Part shown: positions 1-6,025 of the stretch, piece by piece
Layout of the letters: every line of letters begins with the position of its first letter
How positions within the stretch are numbered: the first letter of the stretch is position 1
Origin: an uncultured Bacilli bacterium
GTDB lineage: Bacteria > Bacillota_I > Bacilli_A > RF39 > UBA660
Assembly (NCBI GenBank): GCA_947589725.1
Contig: CANQCQ010000063.1
Coordinates: 1-6,025 of the forward strand
DNA length: 6,025 bases
Direction of reading: 5' to 3'
Made by a program: the position numbers and the translations under genes
Notes under the pieces: generated by a model
What the model was told of the DNA's origin: nothing
The model's database searches: none
The model's input: the letters and a program-made list of their open reading frames with translations, nothing else

Positions 1-359
1 ATATTATTTTCAGTTACTGTTCGAGCTTTAAATCTAACTAAATCGGGATTATTATTTAAAGATTTATTTATGTTTTCTAATAAATCTTTATCCCAATAAT
101 CATCACTATCAAGAAATAATAGATACTCTCCTTTAGCTTGAGATGCACCTATATTTCTAGCTTCACTTACCGATACATGTTCTGACTCAATTACTTTAAC
201 ATTATATTCTTTAACTATATCGATACTTTTATCAGTACATCCATCATTTACAACAATAATTTCATAATTATTAAATGATTGTTTTAGGATACTTTCAATG
301 CATCTTCTAATATACTCTTCAACATTATATACAGGTATTACTATGCTAAATTTTGGCAT
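1..359 (-). CDS. Family 2 glycosyltransferase (GT-A fold), 3' end beyond window
   Basis: The first 119 codons of a nucleotide-sugar glycosyltransferase are visible; the rest lies beyond the left edge. The translation opens MPKFSIVIPVYNVEEYIRRC, the typical GT2 N-terminal strand and helix. NDGCTD follows at residues 38-43 (usually NDGSTD), then SEARNIGASQAKGEYL, and the metal-binding DxD region LDSDD at 83-87 (D84, D86). This is the donor-binding half of the GT-A fold; the acceptor-binding half is missing. No signal peptide or membrane helix is seen, so it should act at the cytoplasmic face. The ATG overlaps the TAA stop of the upstream polymerase-glycosyltransferase gene by one base, and a GGAG lies 7 nt before it, so the two are co-transcribed and probably translationally coupled. 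The likely role is adding one sugar of a lipid-linked surface polysaccharide repeat unit. The sugar cannot be told from this part. Confidence 0.95.
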   Translation of the reverse strand, partial: MPKFSIVIPVYNVEEYIRRCIESILKQSFNNYEIIVVNDGCTDKSIDIVKEYNVKVIESEHVSVSEARNIGASQAKGEYLLFLDSDDYWDKDLLENINKSLNNNPDLVRFKARTVTENN

Positions 360-2668
360 TATATCACTCCATCAAACATTTTTTCTAATTGCTTCATTCT
401 ATTTTTTTGAGATTTATTTAAATCAATTGAATTATTATTTGCTTTTCTATTTTTAATTATTTTTTTCACTTCTTCTAGCATTTTCTCATCATTAGAATCT
501 ACTACATAAGCATAATTTCTAATATCAATAGTATCATCACTAGTTGGAAATGTCGTAATAATATTTTTATTTAAAGCAATTGATTCTAAGTATGTAACTG
601 GAAATCCTTCATAGTCAGAAGTTAATATAATAAAATCTGCTTCTTTCATATATGGAAATGGATTAGATTTTTTTCCAAAAAAGGTAATTCTAGATTGCAA
701 GTTATTTTCCTTTACTTGTTTTTCATAAATCTTTCTATTAGGTCCATCTCCTATGATCCATAAATCTAAATTTGAAATATTTTTAATAAGATTTATCTGA
801 CGAGAAATTCTTTTAGCATATTCATCAAGTCTACCAACATATAAAAGTACAATATGGTTATTTTCTCTTGTTATTTTTATCTCTTCACTAAGTTTTATTA
901 TTTCCTCTACATCAATAAAATTATTAAATACTTTACATTTATTCTCTAAATCTTTATATATTTCTATAAAACCTTTTTTACTTTCATTAGATACAAAGAT
1001 AATATTTTTATAATTTCTTATATTTCTACTATCAAAGAATTCTCTAAAATCATATTCATTTTTATAAATATTTCTATAATCATTATGTACATAAAAACAA
1101 GTATTATTGGAAGAGTTTAAAGCAAGTTTTGAACTACTATAACTATAAGTTGCGTAGCAACAACTATAATCGTAATTTTTATAATTAAATAACTTATATA
1201 TTGCCTTTTTTAAAAAATTAATTGTCTTTCTTACTAAAATATTAGAATTTTTATTTACTTTTATTTCTTTAATAGAAATATTTTTATTTACTTTATCTAA
1301 AAAGATACCTTTTTTTTCTTCTAAAATAATATCTATATTGTATTTTTTTTGATCTATTCTGTTTACTAAGTTTACTAAAGATTTTTCAATACCACCAATA
1401 TCTAAAGAGACAGCTGTAAATAAAAGATCAAGTTTTTCTCGTTTATTTAAAGATAAAATAATTATTGCTGATATAAGAGATACTGATGGAGCTGTTATTA
1501 TATGTCCTGTAAAAAATGATAAGAATATTATAAGAATAAAACTTACTATCATCATGTATCTATCATAGCTTAATACTTGTTTTTTCTTTAAAACATTATA
1601 TATAACTGATAAAACTATACTGAAGAAAATTATAAATCCTATAATTCCATGAGAATAAAATATATCAAAATAATCCATCTCTATTAATTTTGACATCTTA
1701 TTCTTTTGAACATAACCAATACCAAATAATTTTTCATATAAAGGGGATTTATTATATATTTTTGCTTTTTTATTTAAAAACGTTAATCTTTGACTAAAAA
1801 TAAAATGATCAACTAATTTTTCATCTGTAAATATTTCACCAATATTATCTACTTTTAAATAATTTAAATGTGTCTCAATATTTTTATAAAAATTAGTTTT
1901 CGGAATCACATATAATAAAGATATTATTATAAGTAATAAAGATAAAAATGAATAAATAATTGGTTTATAATTTTTATTTTTTAGACATTTTATTATCAAA
2001 TAAATTAAGGCAAATAGTATAGTTATAAATAAAGATAATAATGGAGTTTTGGTACCCATTGTCAATATAACTATAAAATAAACTAAAGCAAGAATAACTT
2101 TTAATAAATAATTTCTATTATCTGTAAAAATTATAAAAATAATTGGAGTAAGTATGGAAATAATACCACTAATTTCATTAGCTGAACTATAAAAACCAAT
2201 AGTTCCTGCTTTAGTAATTTCATAAGTTTTGTATCCTACATTAAAAATTGTGGGAATAAAGATAAGTATTATATATATAAATAAAGTTTTAAAAAGAATC
2301 ATTTTACTAATTCTTATTTCATCCCTTAAAGAATAAAGAGAAATTAATAATATTGGAAAATAAAATGTCTTAAACAAGTACTGCATATCTATAAATAAAG
2401 AATTATCTTTATACATAATCATTCCTACAGTATATAAAATAAAATAAACTAACATAGCTAAATAAGGAATAAGTAATTTCTTTTTCTTATATATAAATAA
2501 ACTTATATACATAATTATTAAAAGCATTAATGCCTTAACAACAATACCCGCTGTAAAATCAATATTAAGTAAATGTAAACTCATACCAGTTATTAAATCT
2601 ATAATTGGTTGAAGTAATATAAAAATACTTATTATTATATTAATATTTCTTTTAAAAAAATCATTCAT
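359..2668 (-). CDS. Fused O-antigen ligase/Wzy-like polymerase and GT4-type glycosyltransferase
   Basis: The protein has 769 residues in two parts. Residues 1-408 form about 12 hydrophobic helices (near 7-28, 36-60, 64-86, 93-113, 122-143, 156-181, 187-204, 207-227, 236-255, 339-360, 370-388, 391-407). A large loop at 256-338 lies between helices 9 and 10, as in O-antigen ligases and Wzy polymerases. Lys-rich loops at 61-64, 229-235 and 361-363 fit an inside N-terminus, an outside catalytic loop and an inside C-terminus. The loop end YFDIFYSHGIIGF resembles the family signature; R294 and H340 are candidate functional residues. Residues 412-769 are a GT-B glycosyltransferase: FTAVSLDIGGIEKSL at the start, YVGRLDE near 610, and the EX7E motif EGFPVTYLE (E687, E695). 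The first part should polymerise or transfer lipid-linked glycan outside the membrane; the second should add a sugar inside. It heads the operon and precedes the GT2 gene. The ATG start has GGTGAT just upstream. Confidence 0.88.
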   Translation of the reverse strand: MNDFFKRNINIIISIFILLQPIIDLITGMSLHLLNIDFTAGIVVKALMLLIIMYISLFIYKKKKLLIPYLAMLVYFILYTVGMIMYKDNSLFIDMQYLFKTFYFPILLISLYSLRDEIRISKMILFKTLFIYIILIFIPTIFNVGYKTYEITKAGTIGFYSSANEISGIISILTPIIFIIFTDNRNYLLKVILALVYFIVILTMGTKTPLLSLFITILFALIYLIIKCLKNKNYKPIIYSFLSLLLIIISLLYVIPKTNFYKNIETHLNYLKVDNIGEIFTDEKLVDHFIFSQRLTFLNKKAKIYNKSPLYEKLFGIGYVQKNKMSKLIEMDYFDIFYSHGIIGFIIFFSIVLSVIYNVLKKKQVLSYDRYMMIVSFILIIFLSFFTGHIITAPSVSLISAIIILSLNKREKLDLLFTAVSLDIGGIEKSLVNLVNRIDQKKYNIDIILEEKKGIFLDKVNKNISIKEIKVNKNSNILVRKTINFLKKAIYKLFNYKNYDYSCCYATYSYSSSKLALNSSNNTCFYVHNDYRNIYKNEYDFREFFDSRNIRNYKNIIFVSNESKKGFIEIYKDLENKCKVFNNFIDVEEIIKLSEEIKITRENNHIVLLYVGRLDEYAKRISRQINLIKNISNLDLWIIGDGPNRKIYEKQVKENNLQSRITFFGKKSNPFPYMKEADFIILTSDYEGFPVTYLESIALNKNIITTFPTSDDTIDIRNYAYVVDSNDEKMLEEVKKIIKNRKANNNSIDLNKSQKNRMKQLEKMFDGVI
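367..370 (-). promoter_or_regulatory. Ribosome binding site of the GT2 gene, inside the upstream gene
   Basis: Read on the minus strand, GGAG stands 7 nt before the ATG at 357-359. It lies within the last codons of the upstream gene, whose TAA shares a base with the start codon (TAATG). This fixes the GT2 start and suggests re-initiation by terminating ribosomes. Confidence 0.75.
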
Positions 2669-2671
2669 GAT

Positions 2672-2677
2672 ATCACC
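2672..2677 (-). promoter_or_regulatory. Ribosome binding site of the polymerase-glycosyltransferase gene
   Basis: On the minus strand GGTGAT lies 3 nt before the ATG at 2666-2668. It matches the 3' part of the AGGAGGTGAT consensus rather than the GGAGG core, so pairing is in the usual register although the core is missing. It supports this ATG as the start. Confidence 0.55.
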
Positions 2678-2691
2678 ATACTTCTTATTTG

Positions 2692-2700
2692 ATTATACCA
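2692..2700 (-). promoter_or_regulatory. Extended -10 promoter of the minus-strand polysaccharide operon
   Basis: The minus strand reads TGGTATAAT, a perfect TATAAT -10 box (2692-2697) with the TGn extension (2698-2700). The box ends 23 nt before the start codon, giving a predicted leader of only about 16 nt that holds the ribosome binding site. No good -35 is seen: the best hexamer at 16-17 nt spacing (TGTAAA or ATGTAA) matches poorly, as is usual for extended -10 promoters. Confidence 0.65.
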
Positions 2701-2713
2701 TGATGTACATATT

Positions 2714-2767
2714 TTTACATTAAAATAAATAGATTAATTTTAATAATTATTATAGATATTATATAAT
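2714..2767 (+). promoter_or_regulatory. Candidate promoter region of the PASTA gene
   Basis: The plus-strand half of the 123-bp divergent gap is almost pure A/T. TATAAT is at 2762-2767 and TATTAT at 2757-2762; TTTACA (one mismatch to TTGACA) is at 2714-2719 but too far from those boxes for one sigma-70-type promoter. TTTACA could instead pair with an A/T-rich element near 2737-2744. The -10 at 2762 would leave a leader of about 18 nt with the strong ribosome binding site. In such AT-rich DNA these matches arise by chance, so the exact promoter is unsure. Confidence 0.35.
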
Positions 2768-2776
2768 TAATAATAT

Positions 2777-2783
2777 AAGGAGG
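2777..2783 (+). promoter_or_regulatory. Strong ribosome binding site of the PASTA gene
   Basis: AAGGAGG ends 8 nt before the ATG at 2792-2794, a near-ideal sequence and distance. It fixes the start codon and suggests efficient translation. Confidence 0.9.
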
Positions 2784-2791
2784 TTTGTCTT

Positions 2792-4795
2792 ATGAGTAAA
2801 AAACAAAAGAAAAGAAACTTAAATTCTTCAGAACAAAATAAAGATATAAAAGTTAAAAAAGATAATTTGAGTTATATCGATAGTATTGAAGAAGAAAAGG
2901 AAAATATAAAAAAAGAATTAGAAAATAAAGTAAGTAACCAAGAAGATAAAGAATTAAAAAGTTATAGATATAGTTCAACTACTAATAATAAAGAAAGTGA
3001 ACCTATTAAGAAAAAAAGTGTATTTATAAATTTAATACTAGTAGCACTATTAATATTTTGCTTAATTTATTTCTTTATTAATATAGGAATGAATTATGTA
3101 GACAGTATTACAGAAATAATTACTCTATCATCAATAGTTTTATTTACTATAAGTTTTGTTACTATTGGTATAGCAAGTGATAGATATGGAAAATTATTTT
3201 TACTTGGAAGCTTATGTTTAGGATTATTTTTTATAATTAATTTAAATAATTCTTATAGTAATACAGATATTGATTCTATAGGTAAAGTAATTGATTTACG
3301 TGAAATGAATTTGACAAATGTTACTAATTGGGCTGAGAAAAATAATATTGAACTTATTGAAGAATATGAATATAGTGATATGGTTGATGAATATAGCATT
3401 ATTAGTCAAAGTATAAAAGCTGGAACTAAACTTAAAGATGTAAAAGAAATAACTATTTCTATTAGTGGAGGTCCAAATCCATACAAAGAAATATTAATAC
3501 CTAATATGGCTACTTGGAATTCTGAAAGAGTATTAAATTTTGTTAAAAATAATTATCTAAGTAATGTAGAAGTTGAATTTATTGAAAGTGAAGAAAAAGA
3601 AGATACAGTCATTGAACAGACTGGTATAGGTAATTTAAAAAGAAATGATGAAATTAAATTAACTTTCTCATCAGGTGAAGAATTAGGTTATGAAGAAGTA
3701 AAGTTAAAAGATTTAACAAATTTATCTAAATTTGAAGCAATATTTTATTTAAAACAACATCATTTAAATTATAAATTGGAAGAAGATTTTGATAAAAACA
3801 TCAAAGCTTCTTATGTAAAAAGTCAAGATATCTCTCCAGGAGAGATGGTAAAAATAGATAGTGATATAAAAATAACTTTATCAAAAGGTCCACAAATAAA
3901 AGTACCTGATATTACTAAAATGTCTACTACTGAATTAACTAATTGGATAATTAAAAATAAATTAAAAGTAAAATTTAGTGATAAATATGATGAAAATATA
4001 TCTAAAAATAAAATTATAGAAGCCAATGTAAAAAAAGGTGATATTATAGCTCAAGGTCATGTTGTTGAAGTGGTTTTATCTAAAGGTCAACTTAAAATGA
4101 AAAGTTTTAAATCTCTTAAGGCTTTTAAAGAATGGGCAGATAAATATGGAATAAAATATGAGGAAGAATATGAATTTAGTGATTCCGTTAAAGCCGGTGA
4201 TGTTATTAGCTATTCTTATAAAAAAGGTGAAGTAATAAAAAATGATGATGTAATTATTGTTAAAATATCAGATGGTGAGAAAATTGAAGTTCCTAATTTA
4301 GTTGGTCTTTCAAAGAAAGAGATTGAATCAAAACTTAAAAAGTTAGGTTTAAATTATAATTATGTTTATAAAAATAGTAATACTGTTGGTGAGGGAAAAG
4401 CAATAAGTCAATCTATTAGTAAAGGTTCAGCTGTATCTTCTGGTACAACTATAACTATTACAATTAGTAAAGGAAAAGAAAGTAGTTCAGATACTAAAAA
4501 TAGGGAGCAACAAGAAAATCATGATTATGATGAAAATAAAGAAGATGAGAATGTACCTTCTACTCCATCTTGTGATACTTCAAAAGGTAGTGAAATAAAT
4601 ATTCAAGCAGGAGATAATGGAAATCAAACTAAAAGGATGTTACAACAATTAAATCCTAATCATAAATTTAGTTTTACAATGGTTAGTGCATGTTCTAATG
4701 GAGATTCTGCTCCAGGGACAATTTGTAATATGGCTGGTCTTGATGGTCAATGGAAAAATTATTGTGATACCATTTATGTAACTATAGTACAATAA
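2792..4795 (+). CDS. Membrane-anchored multi-PASTA protein without a kinase domain
   Basis: The protein has 667 residues. A charged Lys/Glu-rich cytoplasmic head (1-75, perhaps coiled coil near 28-57) contains no kinase motifs. Three hydrophobic helices (about 76-98, 105-127, 134-150) have positive residues on the inner side, so the rest faces outward. Six PASTA repeats follow, near 163-227, 236-297, 303-367, 368-432, 433-495 and 497-561. The last is the most canonical, with VPNLVGLSKKEIESKLKKLG and a closing ITITISKGK. An acidic, polar linker (562-592) leads to a C-terminal module with Cys594, Cys634, Cys645 and Cys658 and a PASTA-like strand pattern. PASTA domains in Ser/Thr kinases (PrkC, PknB, Stk1) and some penicillin-binding proteins sense or bind peptidoglycan. 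This protein has no catalytic part in view, so a wall-binding, scaffold or sensing role is inferred. It is a single-gene unit, divergent from the polysaccharide operon and ended by its own terminator. Confidence 0.9.
   Translation: MSKKQKKRNLNSSEQNKDIKVKKDNLSYIDSIEEEKENIKKELENKVSNQEDKELKSYRYSSTTNNKESEPIKKKSVFINLILVALLIFCLIYFFINIGMNYVDSITEIITLSSIVLFTISFVTIGIASDRYGKLFLLGSLCLGLFFIINLNNSYSNTDIDSIGKVIDLREMNLTNVTNWAEKNNIELIEEYEYSDMVDEYSIISQSIKAGTKLKDVKEITISISGGPNPYKEILIPNMATWNSERVLNFVKNNYLSNVEVEFIESEEKEDTVIEQTGIGNLKRNDEIKLTFSSGEELGYEEVKLKDLTNLSKFEAIFYLKQHHLNYKLEEDFDKNIKASYVKSQDISPGEMVKIDSDIKITLSKGPQIKVPDITKMSTTELTNWIIKNKLKVKFSDKYDENISKNKIIEANVKKGDIIAQGHVVEVVLSKGQLKMKSFKSLKAFKEWADKYGIKYEEEYEFSDSVKAGDVISYSYKKGEVIKNDDVIIVKISDGEKIEVPNLVGLSKKEIESKLKKLGLNYNYVYKNSNTVGEGKAISQSISKGSAVSSGTTITITISKGKESSSDTKNREQQENHDYDENKEDENVPSTPSCDTSKGSEINIQAGDNGNQTKRMLQQLNPNHKFSFTMVSACSNGDSAPGTICNMAGLDGQWKNYCDTIYVTIVQ
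3278..4474 (+). repeat. Array of six PASTA repeats (protein-level repeat)
   Basis: Six units of about 62-65 residues begin near 3278, 3497, 3698, 3893, 4088 and 4280. Each closes with a strand ending in a Ser-Gly or Lys-Gly turn (SISGGP, TFSSGE, TLSKGP, VLSKGQ, KISDGE, TISKGK). At DNA level most units have diverged. Units 1 and 5 still share a 21-base match with one mismatch (3359-3379 and 4163-4183). Confidence 0.8.
4592..4792 (+). other. Cys-containing C-terminal module, probable diverged seventh PASTA
   Basis: Residues 601-667 follow the PASTA order of strand, helix (TKRMLQQL), strand (KFSFTMVSA), then a GTIC...CDTIYVTIV ending. That ending lines up with AISQ...GTTITITI of the sixth repeat with a one-residue insertion. 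Cys645 and Cys658 sit at the two ends of the last hairpin; Cys634 lies in the preceding loop and Cys594 in the linker. The module faces outward, so one or two disulfides are possible. The assignment is made by eye. Confidence 0.5.
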
Positions 4796-4832
4796 AAAAA
4801 GTTCCTATTGTTAAAGCAATAGGAACTTTTTT
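4795..4832. terminator. Bidirectional rho-independent terminator between convergent genes
   Basis: A perfect 16-bp inverted repeat: an A tract plus GTTCCTATTG (4795-4810), loop TTAAAG (4811-4816), then CAATAGGAAC plus a T tract (4817-4832). The A tract upstream and T tract downstream give a hairpin followed by U's on either strand. It therefore serves both the PASTA gene, whose stop codon supplies its first A, and the minus-strand gene ending at 4836. Confidence 0.93.
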
Positions 4833-4835
4833 AGT

Positions 4836-6025
4836 TTAATTAACAATATATGGAGAATCTATAGTACCATTTCCTTCTTCAAACACTGTGTTTGCTTTTA
4901 AAGATATTGCTGGTCTAACGCCATAACTATCATATGTATATCCATTTTCAGATATTAAATTCTTGTTTACGACATATAATAAGGCATTACTAAATCCAAA
5001 CCATGACGGTGTAAGAGTCCACCAAGAAATTTCAGTTTTTAAGTAATTATCTTGATCATTAATTTTATTATGCAATCCAGCATAAATTATTTCATCAGTA
5101 GTTAATAAACCAATTTTATATTTTAATGCTCCATTTCCTGATTCACTTTCGTTAACAGTATATGAAAAATTTTTATGAGAACAAGCAAGTGATGGACTAT
5201 TAAGTTTTGTAGTTCTATTATAGCCCATATAATATAAATAACCTTGTTTTTTTTCTGGTAGCCAACCAGCATAGTCATAAATTTCTCTATCATTACACCA
5301 TATTGTATCTTCTAACTTATCTTCACTACTAAGTAAATTTTGTTGAAACCAATCTTCTAGTTTAGTATTTACTAATGAATTATATTTATTATTTGACTCA
5401 TACATCATTTTATCAATTAAATTTTTAGGAGATTCTCCATCTGATAACATTATATAATGCATACTAAGTTGTGCATCTACTACATAAAATATATAATAAA
5501 GCTCATCACATTCACCTGTTGTATTTTGACATGTATATCTTAGATTAGTCGCCTCATTTATATCATTAATAGTTGTTGCATTATTTAAAACATAATGGTA
5601 TTTAGTTTCACCATCAACCACGTAAGGTTCATAACTATATGTACTTGAATATAATCTGTTTCCCATAGTTGTTTCATTACCACTAAACGAATCAATATAT
5701 TTTATATTATCACCAGTTTTTAAATGATTAGAAGCAGGAGAAGTCGATTTATTGGTAAAACGTGTTGTTGCTATTACCTTACTGTCTTCATTAATTTCAC
5801 TACATTGATTGTTAGAATCTAATTCTCCATTAAATACTAACTTTACTCCACCAGTATCTGTTGTACGAACAATCTTCCAACAGTAATTAGCAAACTTAAC
5901 ATTGTTATTAGTAACATTTCCTCGATAATAATATATAGGATACTTATTATTTTCTGTTCCAGCTCTTAAATATATTCCTTCGCCATTAGTTGTGGAAGAC
6001 ACTTTAGTAAAATCTATTCCACTAT
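4836..6025 (-). CDS. DUF6273-like secreted/surface protein, 5' end beyond window
   Basis: The frame is open from the right edge to TAA at 4836-4838, giving 396 complete codons. An in-frame GTG at 6000-6002 could be read as a start, but coding continues upstream of it (SGIDFTK precedes) and there is no ribosome binding site, so it is taken as an internal Val. The true start and any signal peptide are outside the window. Counting from that Val, visible motifs are YPIYYYRGNV (21-30), CWKIVRTTDTGGVKLVFNGE (41-60), a WCNDREIY segment (235-242), IGLLTTDEIIYAG (297-309), and the end SWWTLTPS...YGVRPAISLKA (326-370) with GNGTIDSPYIV last. This pattern, especially W-T-L-T/S-P and GVRPAISLK, matches DUF6273-type domains of low-GC gut bacteria, distantly like the formylglycine-generating-enzyme fold. 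The function is unknown. Six cysteines and no membrane helix fit an exported protein. Confidence 0.75.
   Translation of the reverse strand, partial: SGIDFTKVSSTTNGEGIYLRAGTENNKYPIYYYRGNVTNNNVKFANYCWKIVRTTDTGGVKLVFNGELDSNNQCSEINEDSKVIATTRFTNKSTSPASNHLKTGDNIKYIDSFSGNETTMGNRLYSSTYSYEPYVVDGETKYHYVLNNATTINDINEATNLRYTCQNTTGECDELYYIFYVVDAQLSMHYIMLSDGESPKNLIDKMMYESNNKYNSLVNTKLEDWFQQNLLSSEDKLEDTIWCNDREIYDYAGWLPEKKQGYLYYMGYNRTTKLNSPSLACSHKNFSYTVNESESGNGALKYKIGLLTTDEIIYAGLHNKINDQDNYLKTEISWWTLTPSWFGFSNALLYVVNKNLISENGYTYDSYGVRPAISLKANTVFEEGNGTIDSPYIVN

Noticed and set aside
2665..2679. Four-codon frame (ATG GTG ATA TCA TGA) overlapping the start of the polymerase-glycosyltransferase gene
   Set aside because: It has no usable ribosome binding site of its own, and its GTGAT is part of the site for the main gene. 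It is most simply a chance overlap.
2741..2776. A/T-rich stretch as a possible replication origin or AT-rich binding array
   Set aside because: The surroundings are equally AT-rich, no DnaA-box or iteron pattern was seen, and a promoter explains it.
3823..4026. Minus-strand open frame of 67 codons inside the PASTA gene
   Set aside because: It lies wholly opposite a well-supported coding region, has low-complexity hydrophobic content typical of an antisense shadow, and matches no family I know.
6000..6002. GTG as start codon of the right-hand minus-strand gene
   Set aside because: The frame stays open to the window edge, the upstream codons fit the family, and no ribosome binding site precedes the GTG.
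1..6025. Phage defence, CRISPR or mobile element content
   Set aside because: No transposase, integrase, direct-repeat array, attachment site or defence-enzyme motif was found; all genes are envelope-related.

Overview
The window is a very AT-rich stretch of bacterial DNA with short intergenic gaps, strong AGGAGG-type ribosome binding sites and TAA at every visible stop. Trp is encoded by TGG where I checked, so the ordinary bacterial code fits. Low GC, a kinase-free PASTA surface protein and a long DUF6273-like surface protein together suggest a low-GC Firmicutes or Mycoplasmatota-type bacterium of the kind common in gut metagenomes. The taxon is inference.

Layout. Positions 1-2668 (minus strand) are the start of a surface-polysaccharide operon. 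It begins with a 769-residue protein that joins a 12-helix O-antigen ligase/Wzy-like polymerase to a cytoplasmic GT4-type glycosyltransferase. That gene overlaps by one base (TAATG) with a family 2 glycosyltransferase that runs off the left edge. Positions 2669-2791 are a 123-bp divergent control region with a clear extended -10 promoter for the minus operon and weaker candidates for the plus gene. Positions 2792-4795 (plus) encode a 667-residue membrane-anchored protein with six recognisable extracellular PASTA repeats and a cysteine-bearing C-terminal module that looks like a seventh, diverged PASTA. Positions 4795-4832 are a near-perfect bidirectional terminator. Positions 4836-6025 (minus) are the C-terminal part of a secreted or surface DUF6273-like protein that continues beyond the right edge.

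How the genes fit together: all four concern the cell envelope. The minus operon would build and polymerise a surface glycan. The PASTA protein probably binds peptidoglycan or another wall polymer from the membrane, without any kinase domain. The right-hand protein is probably exported. No mobile element, CRISPR array, tRNA or rRNA was seen. The most unusual items are the polymerase-glycosyltransferase fusion and the Cys-containing terminal module of the PASTA protein.
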